The notes beneath the pieces were generated by a model. It worked only from the letters and a program-made list of their open reading frames with translations. It was not told the origin of the DNA and ran no database searches. Below, piece by piece: positions 55,443 to 64,000 of a DNA stretch of 64,000 nt (position 1 is its first letter; each line of letters starts with the position of its first letter). The position numbers and the translations under genes are program-made. Location: positions 372,001 through 436,000 of the forward strand of contig NHZP01000005.1 of NCBI GenBank assembly GCA_003313425.1, written 5' to 3'. Source of the DNA: Pseudopyrenochaeta lycopersici (taxonomy: Eukaryota > Ascomycota > Dothideomycetes > Pleosporales > Pseudopyrenochaetaceae).

Positions 55443-57690
55443 GGTGAGATGCAGAGGTGAGTGGCAAAGCAGTGTGGCAGTTGCACGGGTGGCGGTGGGG
55501 TAGCTGACCAGAGGTAGCAGCAGGGCGCGACGCGGGAATTGAGTTCGTCTGAAACAGCTCTCAGTCGTCTAGCAACGACAGGCAGTTACAATAACAAAAT
55601 CGCCCGATGGAAGCAGAGCAGGCGAGGAGGATAAAAAAGGGAATGCAAAGAGGGGAAGAGTGGCGACTGTCCGTTGCGCGACATCAGGGCCTAGAGATGG
55701 GCCGAAAGAAACGGAGCTAGATGTGCTCACGTCTCGCGGAGCCAGGGCCAGCGCCAGATGCAGATACGCGATCGAGTGACGTGAGGAACAGGTGAACACC
55801 AGGCAGTGCCGTAGGCCCAAAGAGTCGCAAGCCTCGTGCGGTGTGTGCGTTGGGTGGGAACTGCTGCTGGGGACGACGATCGAACAGCGGTTGGAGGCAT
55901 CCGATGCACACAAATCAGCGATGCGGGCCGGAAGTTAGACCCGACTGGAATCGGCGGGTTATTGTGGATGGAGGCTGGGCAATTCGATCGCAGCAACCTC
56001 CCTGCGCATCGAACACTACCAGCGGAGGCCGAAGATGCCGGCTGGAGGATCAAAGGTTGCTGGAATCGGGCGTAGGCCTTGGCACGAATTCCGCTGCCTG
56101 GTCTGAAGCTACAAGAAAAAGCAATAATGTGCAACTTCAAGTTTGCGGCAGTTGAACGATGCGAAAGACACGCAAGACAGGAACCCCGATCGCAAGCGGG
56201 AGGATGCGGTTCTCCCGTTCACAGCCAACGAGAGGTCGCGTTTCTAACTCCGACTACGTAGAAGCCTTGGTGTGGGCGGGCTGCTGGTCCAGACTAGCTC
56301 CCTCGGTGGCTCAATAGCTTCACGCCTCGGCCTTTGTGACCAGTGCCTGCACATGTGCAGACACAACACCCTGTGCACTGCCTGGCTAGCATCGTTGTCG
56401 AAGCACGCTAGGATCTTGCGGCACCTTCCCAGCGATAGACGAGACGCGTGGTACAAAGAGATTTAGACCCTACTGACGTGGTGCAAACATCATTGCCCGC
56501 CTCCTTGACACAGCCGTGCTACGGGTTTAACATACCCATGCCACTGGTTGACAAAAGGCAACCCTAGATGCGACAATCTCACCCTATATCTCTACCCCTA
56601 GCAAAAGAAACCACTGTCCGCGGGCTCATCTCTTTTGTGCCTCTGGGCGACAAGAAGCCACGATGATTCCTTTGTACCACCCCTGAGAAAAGCAAATAGG
56701 GACATTGTGCGCATCAATTCTCATGTGCTCATGCATCCGATTCCGTGGGACCTCATGGCACCAAACAGATCCCGGCAAGCAGATATTCCGTTGGGCTAAC
56801 GTTAACCCGCTTCTCAATCTACCTCATGGCTACAGCTGACAGAACTCCTGGCGGACTAGCGCTTACACTTAAAGAGTTAAACCCGCGACCAGCAATCGAG
56901 GCTGAGCATCTTCGGCTAACGCACCTCACTGCATACGTGCAAGCGTCGCACACCAGCGTAGAGAGCTTTCGACAGTCTTGCCTACAAAAGCAGTAGGTTT
57001 CATCGTCGCAAAACATGTTCATCAGTCGATCGTTTCCAACCGATCTGTGTGCGAGCAGGGAGGCCCCGATCAATATGTTCAAAATTCAGATACGCGAGCG
57101 TCGAATCTGGCCTAGTTCGATCTCATCCAAACTCTGTTGTCAGCTGGGAGTCATGGAAAATTGGGGCTTGTCGGGTGTGCGTTGTTCAATATCGCTAACT
57201 CTACGATTGTTTCTTTTGCTCTCAAATCCGAAAGTTACTGCGAGTCGCACAGGGGCTGCTAGGGATTCGCTTTTTTGACTCTCAAGAGACAAAGCGGTCT
57301 TACAACACTGATCTTAATTGATGCCTGTTCTTAGGATTAGGACAACAACCGTCATGGGATTTGAGAAATTCGGCAGTTTGGCTTTGTCGCTATTTCGCAT
57401 CAACGGTCCACCGACGTCACACAGAGCGACCCCGCCCCACTGTCCGTGCGTTCCGCTTCTGTCCCAGATCGCCGGGCCGCTAGCCGTCTCCTGTCAAACA
57501 CTTCGACTGGCAACCCAATAGATTCCGACCGACAACGGGCTTCAGATCTAAGATAATGTCAGAATGATAGATGGGTTCCATTGTGAGTCTTCTCGACTCT
57601 TGCACCCGCCCCAAACTGTCATGATGAGTTTGTACCACTCAACTAGACGCCGATCTCAGGGCTCACCGTCGCGGCAAAATCCAAACGGAA
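55443..57690. other. Intergenic 2.2 kb, no supported gene
   Basis: This is the divergent upstream region of the Q/S/P-rich gene and the 172-residue gene. Overlapping short frames occur at 55569-56155 on both strands, none with recognisable protein. No repeat was noticed. Confidence 0.4.
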
Positions 57691-58209
57691 ATGTCTGTGG
57701 CCCTAGAGAATGTAAGCTTATCGAACAGGGTCACACAGCAATTCGTAGAAATATTCCCAAACCGCATTGAAATTCTGTACAGGAATTTGCCAGTATACTC
57801 GTGGGTATCGAAAGAAACGCTTCAGGTTGTCACGAAAATTGCAGACGGCTTGTCCGATCTCTCAAGGCGTTGCGACGCCCTGGAATATTCGAGTGTCACC
57901 CTTGTACAAGATCTAGATTTCGGCAGGGTCCCTGTTCCGCAATGGCATCAACTAATCGTTCAGGGCCAATATACCACGCTCTGCATCACACCACATCCGA
58001 GTGACGTAGAAGCAAGATTGGCTATAATCACCGCGGCCATGTGCGCAAAGCCTCCGAATGGAACGAAGCACGCAAGAGCTAGCCTCAAATTTGTGCCTAG
58101 CTACATGATCGTGCAGCTGGTGCGGGACCACTGTGGCTACCATCATCCTCTGCGGCACATGTTTCATATGGCAGTAACCTCTGAATGGCCTACCCATTGG
58201 CAACCGTAA
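57691..58209 (+). CDS. Hypothetical protein, 172 residues
   Basis: This is a single ATG-initiated frame. I do not recognise it. The sequence alternates helices and strands (FPNRIEILYRNLPVYSWVSKETLQVVTKIADGL, then SVTLVQDLDFGRVPVPQWHQLIVQGQY and RLAIITAAMCAKPP). It ends His/Trp-rich (HHPLRHMFHMAVTSEWPTHWQP). There is no signal peptide or membrane helix. No introns are visible and it stands alone in a gene-poor stretch, so it could be an orphan gene or chance; composition leans towards a real protein. Confidence 0.45.
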   Translation: MSVALENVSLSNRVTQQFVEIFPNRIEILYRNLPVYSWVSKETLQVVTKIADGLSDLSRRCDALEYSSVTLVQDLDFGRVPVPQWHQLIVQGQYTTLCITPHPSDVEARLAIITAAMCAKPPNGTKHARASLKFVPSYMIVQLVRDHCGYHHPLRHMFHMAVTSEWPTHWQP

Positions 58210-60778
58210 CATGTTTTTTGGACTCCAACTGCCGTTTCTTCACGACACCATACTCTTTAGCCCTTCAAAGCTGATTGTGTGAGCACAATTCGATAAACAC
58301 CACATTTTTGTCATGCAACAAGTAACTTAGTCGCACTGTAGGAGCGGAAACCCAGCTATCACACTGCTTAATTTGTCGACCGCTCGACAGATACGGTGTA
58401 TTCAATCTGACCTCTCCAAGCGAGCACTGATTGATCTTTTCTTGATTAGGCAGGTCCTTGGATTTGCGCAAAGCTGGGGGTGCCCTGGTACTATCGCTAG
58501 GCGAGCGCGCCGTAAGGCACTTTGCGACTCGTGTCACACTTCGTTTACCTGCAATGCTCTCATCTCAATTATCCTCACTCCGCGGAGTCGAGTAGTTTCA
58601 AGCATCCTGCATCTAACATCCAATCATCTGTTGCATGCAGCCCCGGCGATTTTCTCCTATCCAACCAATTACCGATCCATCAAAGCCGTGCAGCGGCGAT
58701 CTGCTCCTATCCAACCAAAAGTCGATCTCAGAATCCCATGCCATGAGATTTATCGGTATGCTGATCCATCTACTCCAGTTTACCCCTTTCGAATCTCCAC
58801 ATGGACAGGTTCAATACAAACTATGTTACCGCCTGCATAGCCATAAGCTGGCCCCCGCCCCATTTTGTGGTTCGCCGCTCGGTGAGGTATTGCCGCGTAA
58901 TTTGACTGACTCTATAGGTGCGGTATCTTGATCCATGCCGTTTGAAAACTGGAGAACTTACTGTAGTACTCACGCGATTTCATCGGCTCTGCAGCTTAAC
59001 TCCGAGATGGTGGCGCCGCGCTTCGTTTGCTATTATGCAGGATCAGTTAATTTACGGTGCGTGAGTTTTGCTGACGATTTTGTCTCCAAATGAGTAGTAA
59101 ATACATTTCCATAGCCAGCTACGGCATATTTCTTATTACCACGTACGCATTGTAGACTTAGACCATCGTTCCCATCCAATTTCTTCTTCGTCGTTGGACA
59201 TGCTGCTAGTGCTCTCTGGTCCTTCTATCGCTTCTGTATGTGACAGGAGCTGTATTGTGCATCGGCGATTATGCATCAGCGTTAGATAGTGTGACAACAA
59301 CTTACTACAACGAGAAAAAACATGCCATTTTGCCAGGTGATCCTCCCGTTTCCACCTTAGCTACGAATAGATGTAAGACCTGTCAGATAGCCTTTGAGCT
59401 ACCAACCGCGCCGTTGGATCTCTGCTAGCCATAGTCGCGGCACCTATTCCACCCAATGACAGCCGTTGCATTCATCCGCTACTAGATCGAAAACTTAAGG
59501 TGTGGTGGAAGTCTACGTCCTGTGATTTAGGAAGCTAGAATCAAGTTCTTATCTGCAGCACTGGGATTCAATCCTGATCCAATGGGTGTGTTGATGTTGT
59601 CGAAGCCAGAGCCGTAGATGACACTATGACGTTTTGCGTGATATTGAACCGGCTTGTTTGACCTGTAAAATGGTAATGAGACACCGTAATAACCTACCAC
59701 CATTAACAGAATGTCTTATTTGTGATAATTGCAGTGAAAATCTCTTTCGATTGCTTACTGGCATCCTTTGGAGAAACATTTGTGTTAGCAAGACATGTAA
59801 TAATTTCCGCAACTTTCTGACAGCCATCCGACAAAGATACATTTTCGATGAATCTTGCATCTGTTGTTAGACTATTCGCTTCAGGCTCCGCATTTCTAAT
59901 GCTGACCATGTTGGTCATTTCGTTATAATAATTTATTCATTTGCTCCGCTTGCTTTTTTGGCATGCTCAAATGTTGTCCCAGTAGCAGCGCGCGAGCGTC
60001 GAGAAGACCGCGTATACATCTATCAATTTTCTACAGCACTTTGGGATAGCTATGAGCGAAGTGCGCTTTCTATGGACCTCTGTGGCGCTGCAGATTGAAG
60101 CGTTGTGGCCGTCTGCGTGAGGTAAACACGGTGAACAGTTGTTCGTAGGATGGAGTATTGGCTAGAGACCTCCAGGCTTCTACGCTTCTGCAGTATTTGA
60201 TGATGGAATTGAGCGCCCCAATAATTATATTACGCCAAATTTCCCTGTAAGGAAGGATGCGTGATGCCACTATTACAGATTTCGCGACTACTGGTATGGA
60301 AGTCTTTCAACTACTGTACTGATGTTCTCGTCAACAATACTTCATAAGATGCTGGGAACAAGCAAAGGCTTTAAGGTAAAAGTAAAGTTGTGGACGTGGA
60401 GGGCTCGCTTTCGATAATGCAACAAAACAATGTGTATATGCCTATGCCGGACCTGCAAGCTTGCATCAAGATTAATATGAACTGAAGGCAGCAATCAGAA
60501 GATTAAACAATGATCCTATAAGGTTCTTCTCATCTGCGTGTGTTTACTCGTCTAAAAGTGGAAAGAGCAGAAAAGAGCACTTCACCTTCACCTTCATGGA
60601 GAGCGTGTTCTATTTGAATCCATGGAGTTCTAACCTACATCACTGTTTCCTCTGTTTACTTAAAACTTCAACTTTGCTCCCTCTTTCTCTCTATTGCCCA
60701 TCCCTCTTTACTCGACCGACCTATCACACTGAACCAGAGGAGCAGTAACAACTCGAATACAATATTGCGACCGCCACA
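58210..60778. other. Intergenic 2.6 kb, no supported gene
   Basis: This is gene-poor. It contains a 50-base imperfect duplication (58637-58736). Open frames at 58373-58931 and 59624-59918 have no ATG-plus-domain support. The part just before 60779 is the promoter of the cysteine-rich repeat gene; the last 100 bases are pyrimidine-rich (ctccctctttctctct), common in leaders of well expressed fungal genes. Confidence 0.4.
58637..58736. repeat. Two imperfect 50-base direct repeats
   Basis: The two units share ggcgat(t/c)t(t/g)ctcctatccaacca in register, exactly 50 bases apart. It is a simple local duplication with no known function. Confidence 0.7.
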
Positions 60779-62014
60779 ATGATTGTGAACAAGCTCCTCA
60801 AGATACTCACCTTGTTCTTCTTTGCCGGCTTCGTCGCCGCCGCTTCTTCATTCGACGTCGATGGTTCCGGCGAAGGACAATGCCAAACTGACTGCCAGCT
60901 CGACTTCATCAGCTGCGTCGGTCACCATCAGGTAGATAGCTTCTGTCGCGATCTTGTGTGTAATTACTATGGCAATAAGGTATGTTTTCTCGTCTGTCTT
61001 GCAATTCAGTGGAGAATCCTCGCTGGAGCAAGGTGGCTGACGAATGCACAGTGTCAGGCTTGCCAGGCATGCGGAAAGGCTGTGGCTACCTCGTACAAGT
61101 TTACGGCCGTCGTTGATGTCGCTGATAAGGGCTCAACCAAGATCATTAAGCGCGAGCCTCAGACAGATCCATCCAAGCAGCAGTGTATCATCGTCTGCCA
61201 TCATGCTAGCTGCCACCGTCGCTGCTTCTCCAAAGATTCCGAGCTACCTAACGACCTCGACGATGCGCTGGTCATTAATGAGGCAAGTCTGCAGAATGGT
61301 ACCGTTTCGATCAAGATAGAGAACTTGGATGAGCGTTCGCAAGGGCCACGTTGCATCCATTGGGTGTGCGTCTTCCGCAACTGCAACTATGTCAAGTGCA
61401 ATGACCAGGTCAGCACCGAAGCAGTCGCCTACCTCGCAACTCTTGACATGCTGGCTGAGCAGGGTGATGTCCAGGCCTCGCCAGAGGGGTGCCGTAAGGT
61501 TTGCAAAGAGAATACGGACCATGCTATGTGTATTGAGCTGTGCACCCCCGGCGACATAGGAAAACGCTCGGTAAACCTAACCGTTAGGGGTAGATGCCAG
61601 CGCCATTGCATGGGAAAGACATGCTGGACTGTTTGTTACCCGCCTTACGGCGCGGAGGACTCTGTTAAGAAGCGTTCTTCTGAGCTGGCTCCACCTGGTC
61701 AATGCCAGCGCCATTGCTGGGGTAAGACATGCTGGGCTGTTTGCTACCCTCCCTATGGCGCCGACGACAACATGGGCGAGGAGGCTGTTCGGACACCCTC
61801 AGACACTTGCAGTAAAGTCTGCAACGAGAAAGACCCGGTCCAAGCTATGTGTATCATGATCTGCGCCCCTCCGGATCTCCGCGTTGATGAGGTTGAGAAG
61901 CGAAATGTTGACTTGGCTCCACGCGGTCAATGCCAGCGTCACTGCTGGGGTAAGACATGCTGGGCGGTCTGCTACCCTCCTTTCCGTGCTGAGGAGGACG
62001 GCGTGAGCATCTAG
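60779..62014 (+). CDS. Secreted cysteine-rich repeat precursor with Lys-Arg (Kex2-type) sites
   Basis: Exons are 60779-60979 and 61052-62014, giving 387 residues. The 72-base intron is in frame, so retention would give 411. A signal peptide (cut near residue 21) leads into a Cys-rich segment (residues 35-74). Seven four-Cys modules follow, at about residues 112-125, 168-183, 214-231, 249-262, 285-298, 320-338 and 361-374. Six have CxxxC...CxxxC spacing; the second has x4 spacing. Modules 4, 5 and 7 are nearly identical (CQRHCWGKTCWAVC with YPP after). Modules 3 and 6 form a second type (CxKVC...AMCIxxC). Lys-Arg pairs at 100-101, 238-239, 274-275 and 350-351 separate them and would let Kex2 release peptides. 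I know no family with this layout. Effector, antimicrobial or RiPP-like precursor are the options. Confidence 0.85.
   Translation: MIVNKLLKILTLFFFAGFVAAASSFDVDGSGEGQCQTDCQLDFISCVGHHQVDSFCRDLVCNYYGNKVCFLVCLAIQWRILAGARWLTNAQCQACQACGKAVATSYKFTAVVDVADKGSTKIIKREPQTDPSKQQCIIVCHHASCHRRCFSKDSELPNDLDDALVINEASLQNGTVSIKIENLDERSQGPRCIHWVCVFRNCNYVKCNDQVSTEAVAYLATLDMLAEQGDVQASPEGCRKVCKENTDHAMCIELCTPGDIGKRSVNLTVRGRCQRHCMGKTCWTVCYPPYGAEDSVKKRSSELAPPGQCQRHCWGKTCWAVCYPPYGADDNMGEEAVRTPSDTCSKVCNEKDPVQAMCIMICAPPDLRVDEVEKRNVDLAPRGQCQRHCWGKTCWAVCYPPFRAEEDGVSI
61595..61972 (+). repeat. Three near-identical CQRHC-type coding repeats
   Basis: The copies 61595-61636, 61703-61744 and 61931-61972 encode the same four-Cys core and share long runs of identical bases, including third codon positions. 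The surrounding residues (LAPxGQ before, YPPYGA after) repeat too. This points to recent duplication or gene conversion. Confidence 0.85.
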
Positions 62015-62665
62015 CTCTGCCAAAGTGAGTCTCCCCAACAATCTACCAAACAATTTCTCATTACAGTGCAGTTGAGAGCCACTTGCCCGGATCCAACGTG
62101 ACTTTAGATGGGGGATTACGGCTGCATTCTAGACTCTCACAACTCTGTCTAGCCAGCCTAAAAGCGAATAGACTTGCCCAAACAAAGATGGTAAGGTTCT
62201 GGTTCGGTGGATGGCTATATGGAGGATGAAATATTCTGCGTGGCACTGAGATGTGTTCTAAGTCAGGAGGATATGGACATGGGTCTTCCGATAGTCCATA
62301 TATAATGATTAACTCGTGCTCTTCTTTCCTTCCGCTTTGATGATGTAACGTTTGACTATTAAAAATGCAAGGTGTAGTGTCTTTATATTTATGGGCAATC
62401 TTTAAACGCCGCTCGTAATCTTGAAGAGGGTTCATTGCTGCCTATCATAGCTCTTACACAAATAGTACATGTTGATCGTGGCTTCGACCACGCCTTTTTC
62501 ATCTTCGCAATATAATGCTCCTCTCATGCCTCTTATCGCATTCAACGCACGCTTGCTCTGGAGGACGTATGTAATCAGATGTAGCTCGTATACATATAAT
62601 ACATAAACACTCTTCGCTCCTCCCCTCCTTAACCGTATAATTTCCATCTACCCATAGACGCGCCT
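62015..62665. other. Intergenic, no gene seen
   Basis: 650 bases between two convergent genes hold both 3' UTRs. No repeat or further exon was recognised. Confidence 0.5.
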
Positions 62666-63443
62666 CTACATCCCCCGCGCCTTTAAGAACTCTGCGATTT
62701 CAGATGTGTGGTGGCCTTTGACAATTACATGTCCTGTCAAACTATTGATCTTGACGTCTTCATTCTTCTTGTTCAGGAACACGCGCAGCTCGTCCCTTAG
62801 CGCTGACAGATCCCCAGTGATCTTCCGCACGGTCGTCAGATGCAGATTCCCGCCTCGCTTGTAGTCGGTGTATACGGGCAGGTTCTTGCTTGCGGACCGT
62901 GAGACGTGGTATTTTGGCGGTGGCAGGGATATCGATTGGGCGGGTGCGGGGTTGCGAGAGGCTTTTGCTGCGTTCTTGAGGCGTAGCTCTTTCTGTGTGC
63001 GGGACTCGGGCTTGAACTTGTTGGTCTGGAAGGCGCTCTTGGGTGTGCTGGGTGCGGTGGGCTCGACTGGCTTCGGTTGCGACACGTCTGATCGCTCTGA
63101 GGGTAGCGTGGGCTTTGGCTTTGGCGGCTGCGCACTGTCACTTTCGGTGACGGCTTCTGCGGCTGCTAGGTCTGCGGCGCGTTGCGCTTCTTGGGGTGTT
63201 GATGGTGCATTAGGGGATGCGTTTGGCGGTAACGAGGGCTTCGACGAGGCCTTGAGAGGCTTGGATATGTTTGAAGATGGCTCTGTATGCTGTGAGATTC
63301 TACGCATAAATCGATTAGACTAGAAGCATACGCTCAGACTGGAATCGTGTTGCGGTCGAGAAGCGCAAGTGTTGGCGACATGGGACGGCTCTGGGGGCTG
63401 CCAGCGGCCTCAACAGCGGCATCAAAGGTTGTATGCGAGGCAT
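62666..63443 (-). CDS. IMG2: Mitochondrial large-subunit ribosomal protein mL49 (Img2 family), two exons
   Basis: Exons are 63340-63443 and 62666-63299, giving 245 residues. The intron is only 40 bases (GTCTGA donor, TAG acceptor), which makes this junction the weak point of the model. The N-terminus is an Arg/Leu/Ala-rich mitochondrial presequence (MPRIQPLMPLLRPLAAPRAV). A disordered Pro/Ser/Lys linker follows. The C-terminal 85 residues are the mL49/Img2 domain: YHVSRSASKNLPVYTDYKRGG, LTTVRKITGDLSALRDEL, then INSLTGHVIVKGHHTSEIAEFL at the end. It is part of the mitoribosome. It lies head to head with eIF3e, 286 bases apart. Confidence 0.9.
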
Positions 63444-63729
63444 TGGGACACTGGACGGGCAATTTAACGCAACAACAGCGAACTGAAAGGGCGCAAGACG
63501 GCTGCAGCGATGATGTCGATGCAAGCTTCTGCACGAGGTTTGCGGCTCAACACCAAAAGTTTAGCGTTGCAGGGGTGCTCGCTACGCACAGTCATTTTTC
63601 ATTCACCTCCGCGAACCCCACCACCGCCGCCGACAATTACGAATTTCGCGCCCGTCGCACCTACACCCACCCGCTGCCACCGCCCGCACCCACGACGTCA
63701 ACACCAGCCCTCGGCGACAACCACCCACC
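63444..63729. promoter_or_regulatory. Compact divergent promoter (mL49 / eIF3e)
   Basis: 286 bases separate the start codons of two translation-related genes. A C/A-rich leader (cacccacccgctgccaccg) precedes the eIF3e start. Sharing would coordinate cytosolic and mitochondrial translation genes (inference). Confidence 0.55.
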
Positions 63730-64000
63730 ATGGCCGACTCAGCGACCGAAGGCGTCAACATCGCCGAGAAGTACAGTCTCCTGCCCAAGCTCATGCCCCA
63801 TCTCGACAGGCACCTCGTCTACCCGCTCCTCAACTTCTCCAGCGACGAAGATGAAGAGCAGAGCCCCGACCAGAAAAAGCTCCTCCTCGAGCTCCTCAAG
63901 ACCACCAACATGACCGACTTCGTGGGCCAGCTGTACCAGGAAGTCCACGGCCTCGACGACATGCCCGAAGAGTACAAGCAGAAACGCGACGCGGTCCTGC
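63730..64000 (+). CDS. eIF3e: Translation initiation factor eIF3 subunit e (Int6), N-terminal part
   Basis: The frame opens at ATG 63730 and is cut by the window end after 90 codons. The start, AEKYSLLPKLMPHLDRHLVYPLLNF, is the hallmark N-terminus of eIF3e/Int6, followed by the acidic SSDEDEE and LLELLKTTNMTDFVGQLY, as in the family. The PCI domain that binds other eIF3 subunits lies beyond the window. The factor works in the cytosol in 43S complex assembly. It is divergent from mL49. Confidence 0.92.
   Translation, partial: MADSATEGVNIAEKYSLLPKLMPHLDRHLVYPLLNFSSDEDEEQSPDQKKLLLELLKTTNMTDFVGQLYQEVHGLDDMPEEYKQKRDAVL

Noticed and set aside
58373..58931. Overlapping plus-strand frames of about 100-155 codons
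   Set aside because: No suitable ATG for the longest, low-information sequence, and they run through the 50-base duplication.
59624..59918. Cys-containing short frames on both strands, considered as small secreted proteins
   Set aside because: No signal peptide, and the Cys pattern has no regular spacing.
60980..61051. Intron retention as the normal form of the cysteine-rich precursor
   Set aside because: The stretch has a GTATGT donor, a CTGAC branch-like site and CACAG acceptor; its translation adds a Trp/Leu-rich piece unlike the rest. The frame is kept either way, so retention stays possible.
1..64000. CRISPR arrays, bacterial operons, ribosome binding sites, tRNA or rRNA genes
   Set aside because: The window is eukaryotic with spliced genes; I found no regularly spaced repeats of CRISPR type and no tRNA B-box in a cloverleaf context by eye. 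A tRNA scan was not possible here.

Overview
The window looks like nuclear DNA of a filamentous ascomycete, probably a Dothideomycete of the Pleosporales type (lineage inferred, not proven). The reasons are short introns (40-95 bases, with GTAAGT/GTATGT-like donors and YAG acceptors), Zn2Cys6 and C2H2 regulators, a PhiA-type cell-wall protein, a HET/NB-ARC/TPR receptor, a DUF6594-type membrane protein and a transposon decayed in the manner of RIP. Exon models were joined by eye. For all multi-exon models except those marked uncertain, reading frame is kept across every junction and the summed exon length is a multiple of three.

Layout. 1-8456: the end of an aldo/keto reductase, then a flavin monooxygenase and a Gfo/Idh/MocA dehydrogenase transcribed divergently, then a 16-exon Zn2Cys6 regulator; together they could form a small catabolic locus. 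9689-13453: an intronless NLR receptor and, tail to tail with it, a 5'-truncated copy of complex I subunit NDUFS7. 14035-16575: a C2H2 regulator whose sixth codon is split by a 475-base TA-flanked MITE; taking out the MITE and one TA restores a 621-codon frame. 17736-28314: PhiA-like protein, a pericentrin/Pcp1-type spindle pole body protein, an ECD/SGT1 protein and an unknown protein. 29352-32557: SANT/Myb-like protein and a cytochrome P450. 33699-37126: a gene with a nonsense codon, and next to it a 2.1-kb Fot1/pogo-type transposon with seven in-frame stops, no frameshift and perfect 45-base inverted repeats. 37846-49609: GH27 alpha-galactosidase, F-box-like protein, caspase-like protein, small unknown genes, DUF6594-type membrane protein and a BAHD-type acyltransferase. 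50005-55442: a secreted Ser/Thr-rich wall protein and a conserved nuclear-type protein. 55443-60778 is gene-poor. 60779-64000: a secreted cysteine-rich repeat precursor, then the housekeeping pair mL49 and eIF3e, divergent, with eIF3e running off the end.

The most novel item is 60779-62014: a secreted precursor with CxxxC...CxxxC modules, three of them nearly identical, separated by Lys-Arg sites of the kind Kex2 cuts. It resembles a Kex2-processed repeat protein (effector, antimicrobial or RiPP-like precursor) that I cannot assign to a known family. The MITE-interrupted regulator and the point-mutated transposon are the clearest genome-dynamics stories.
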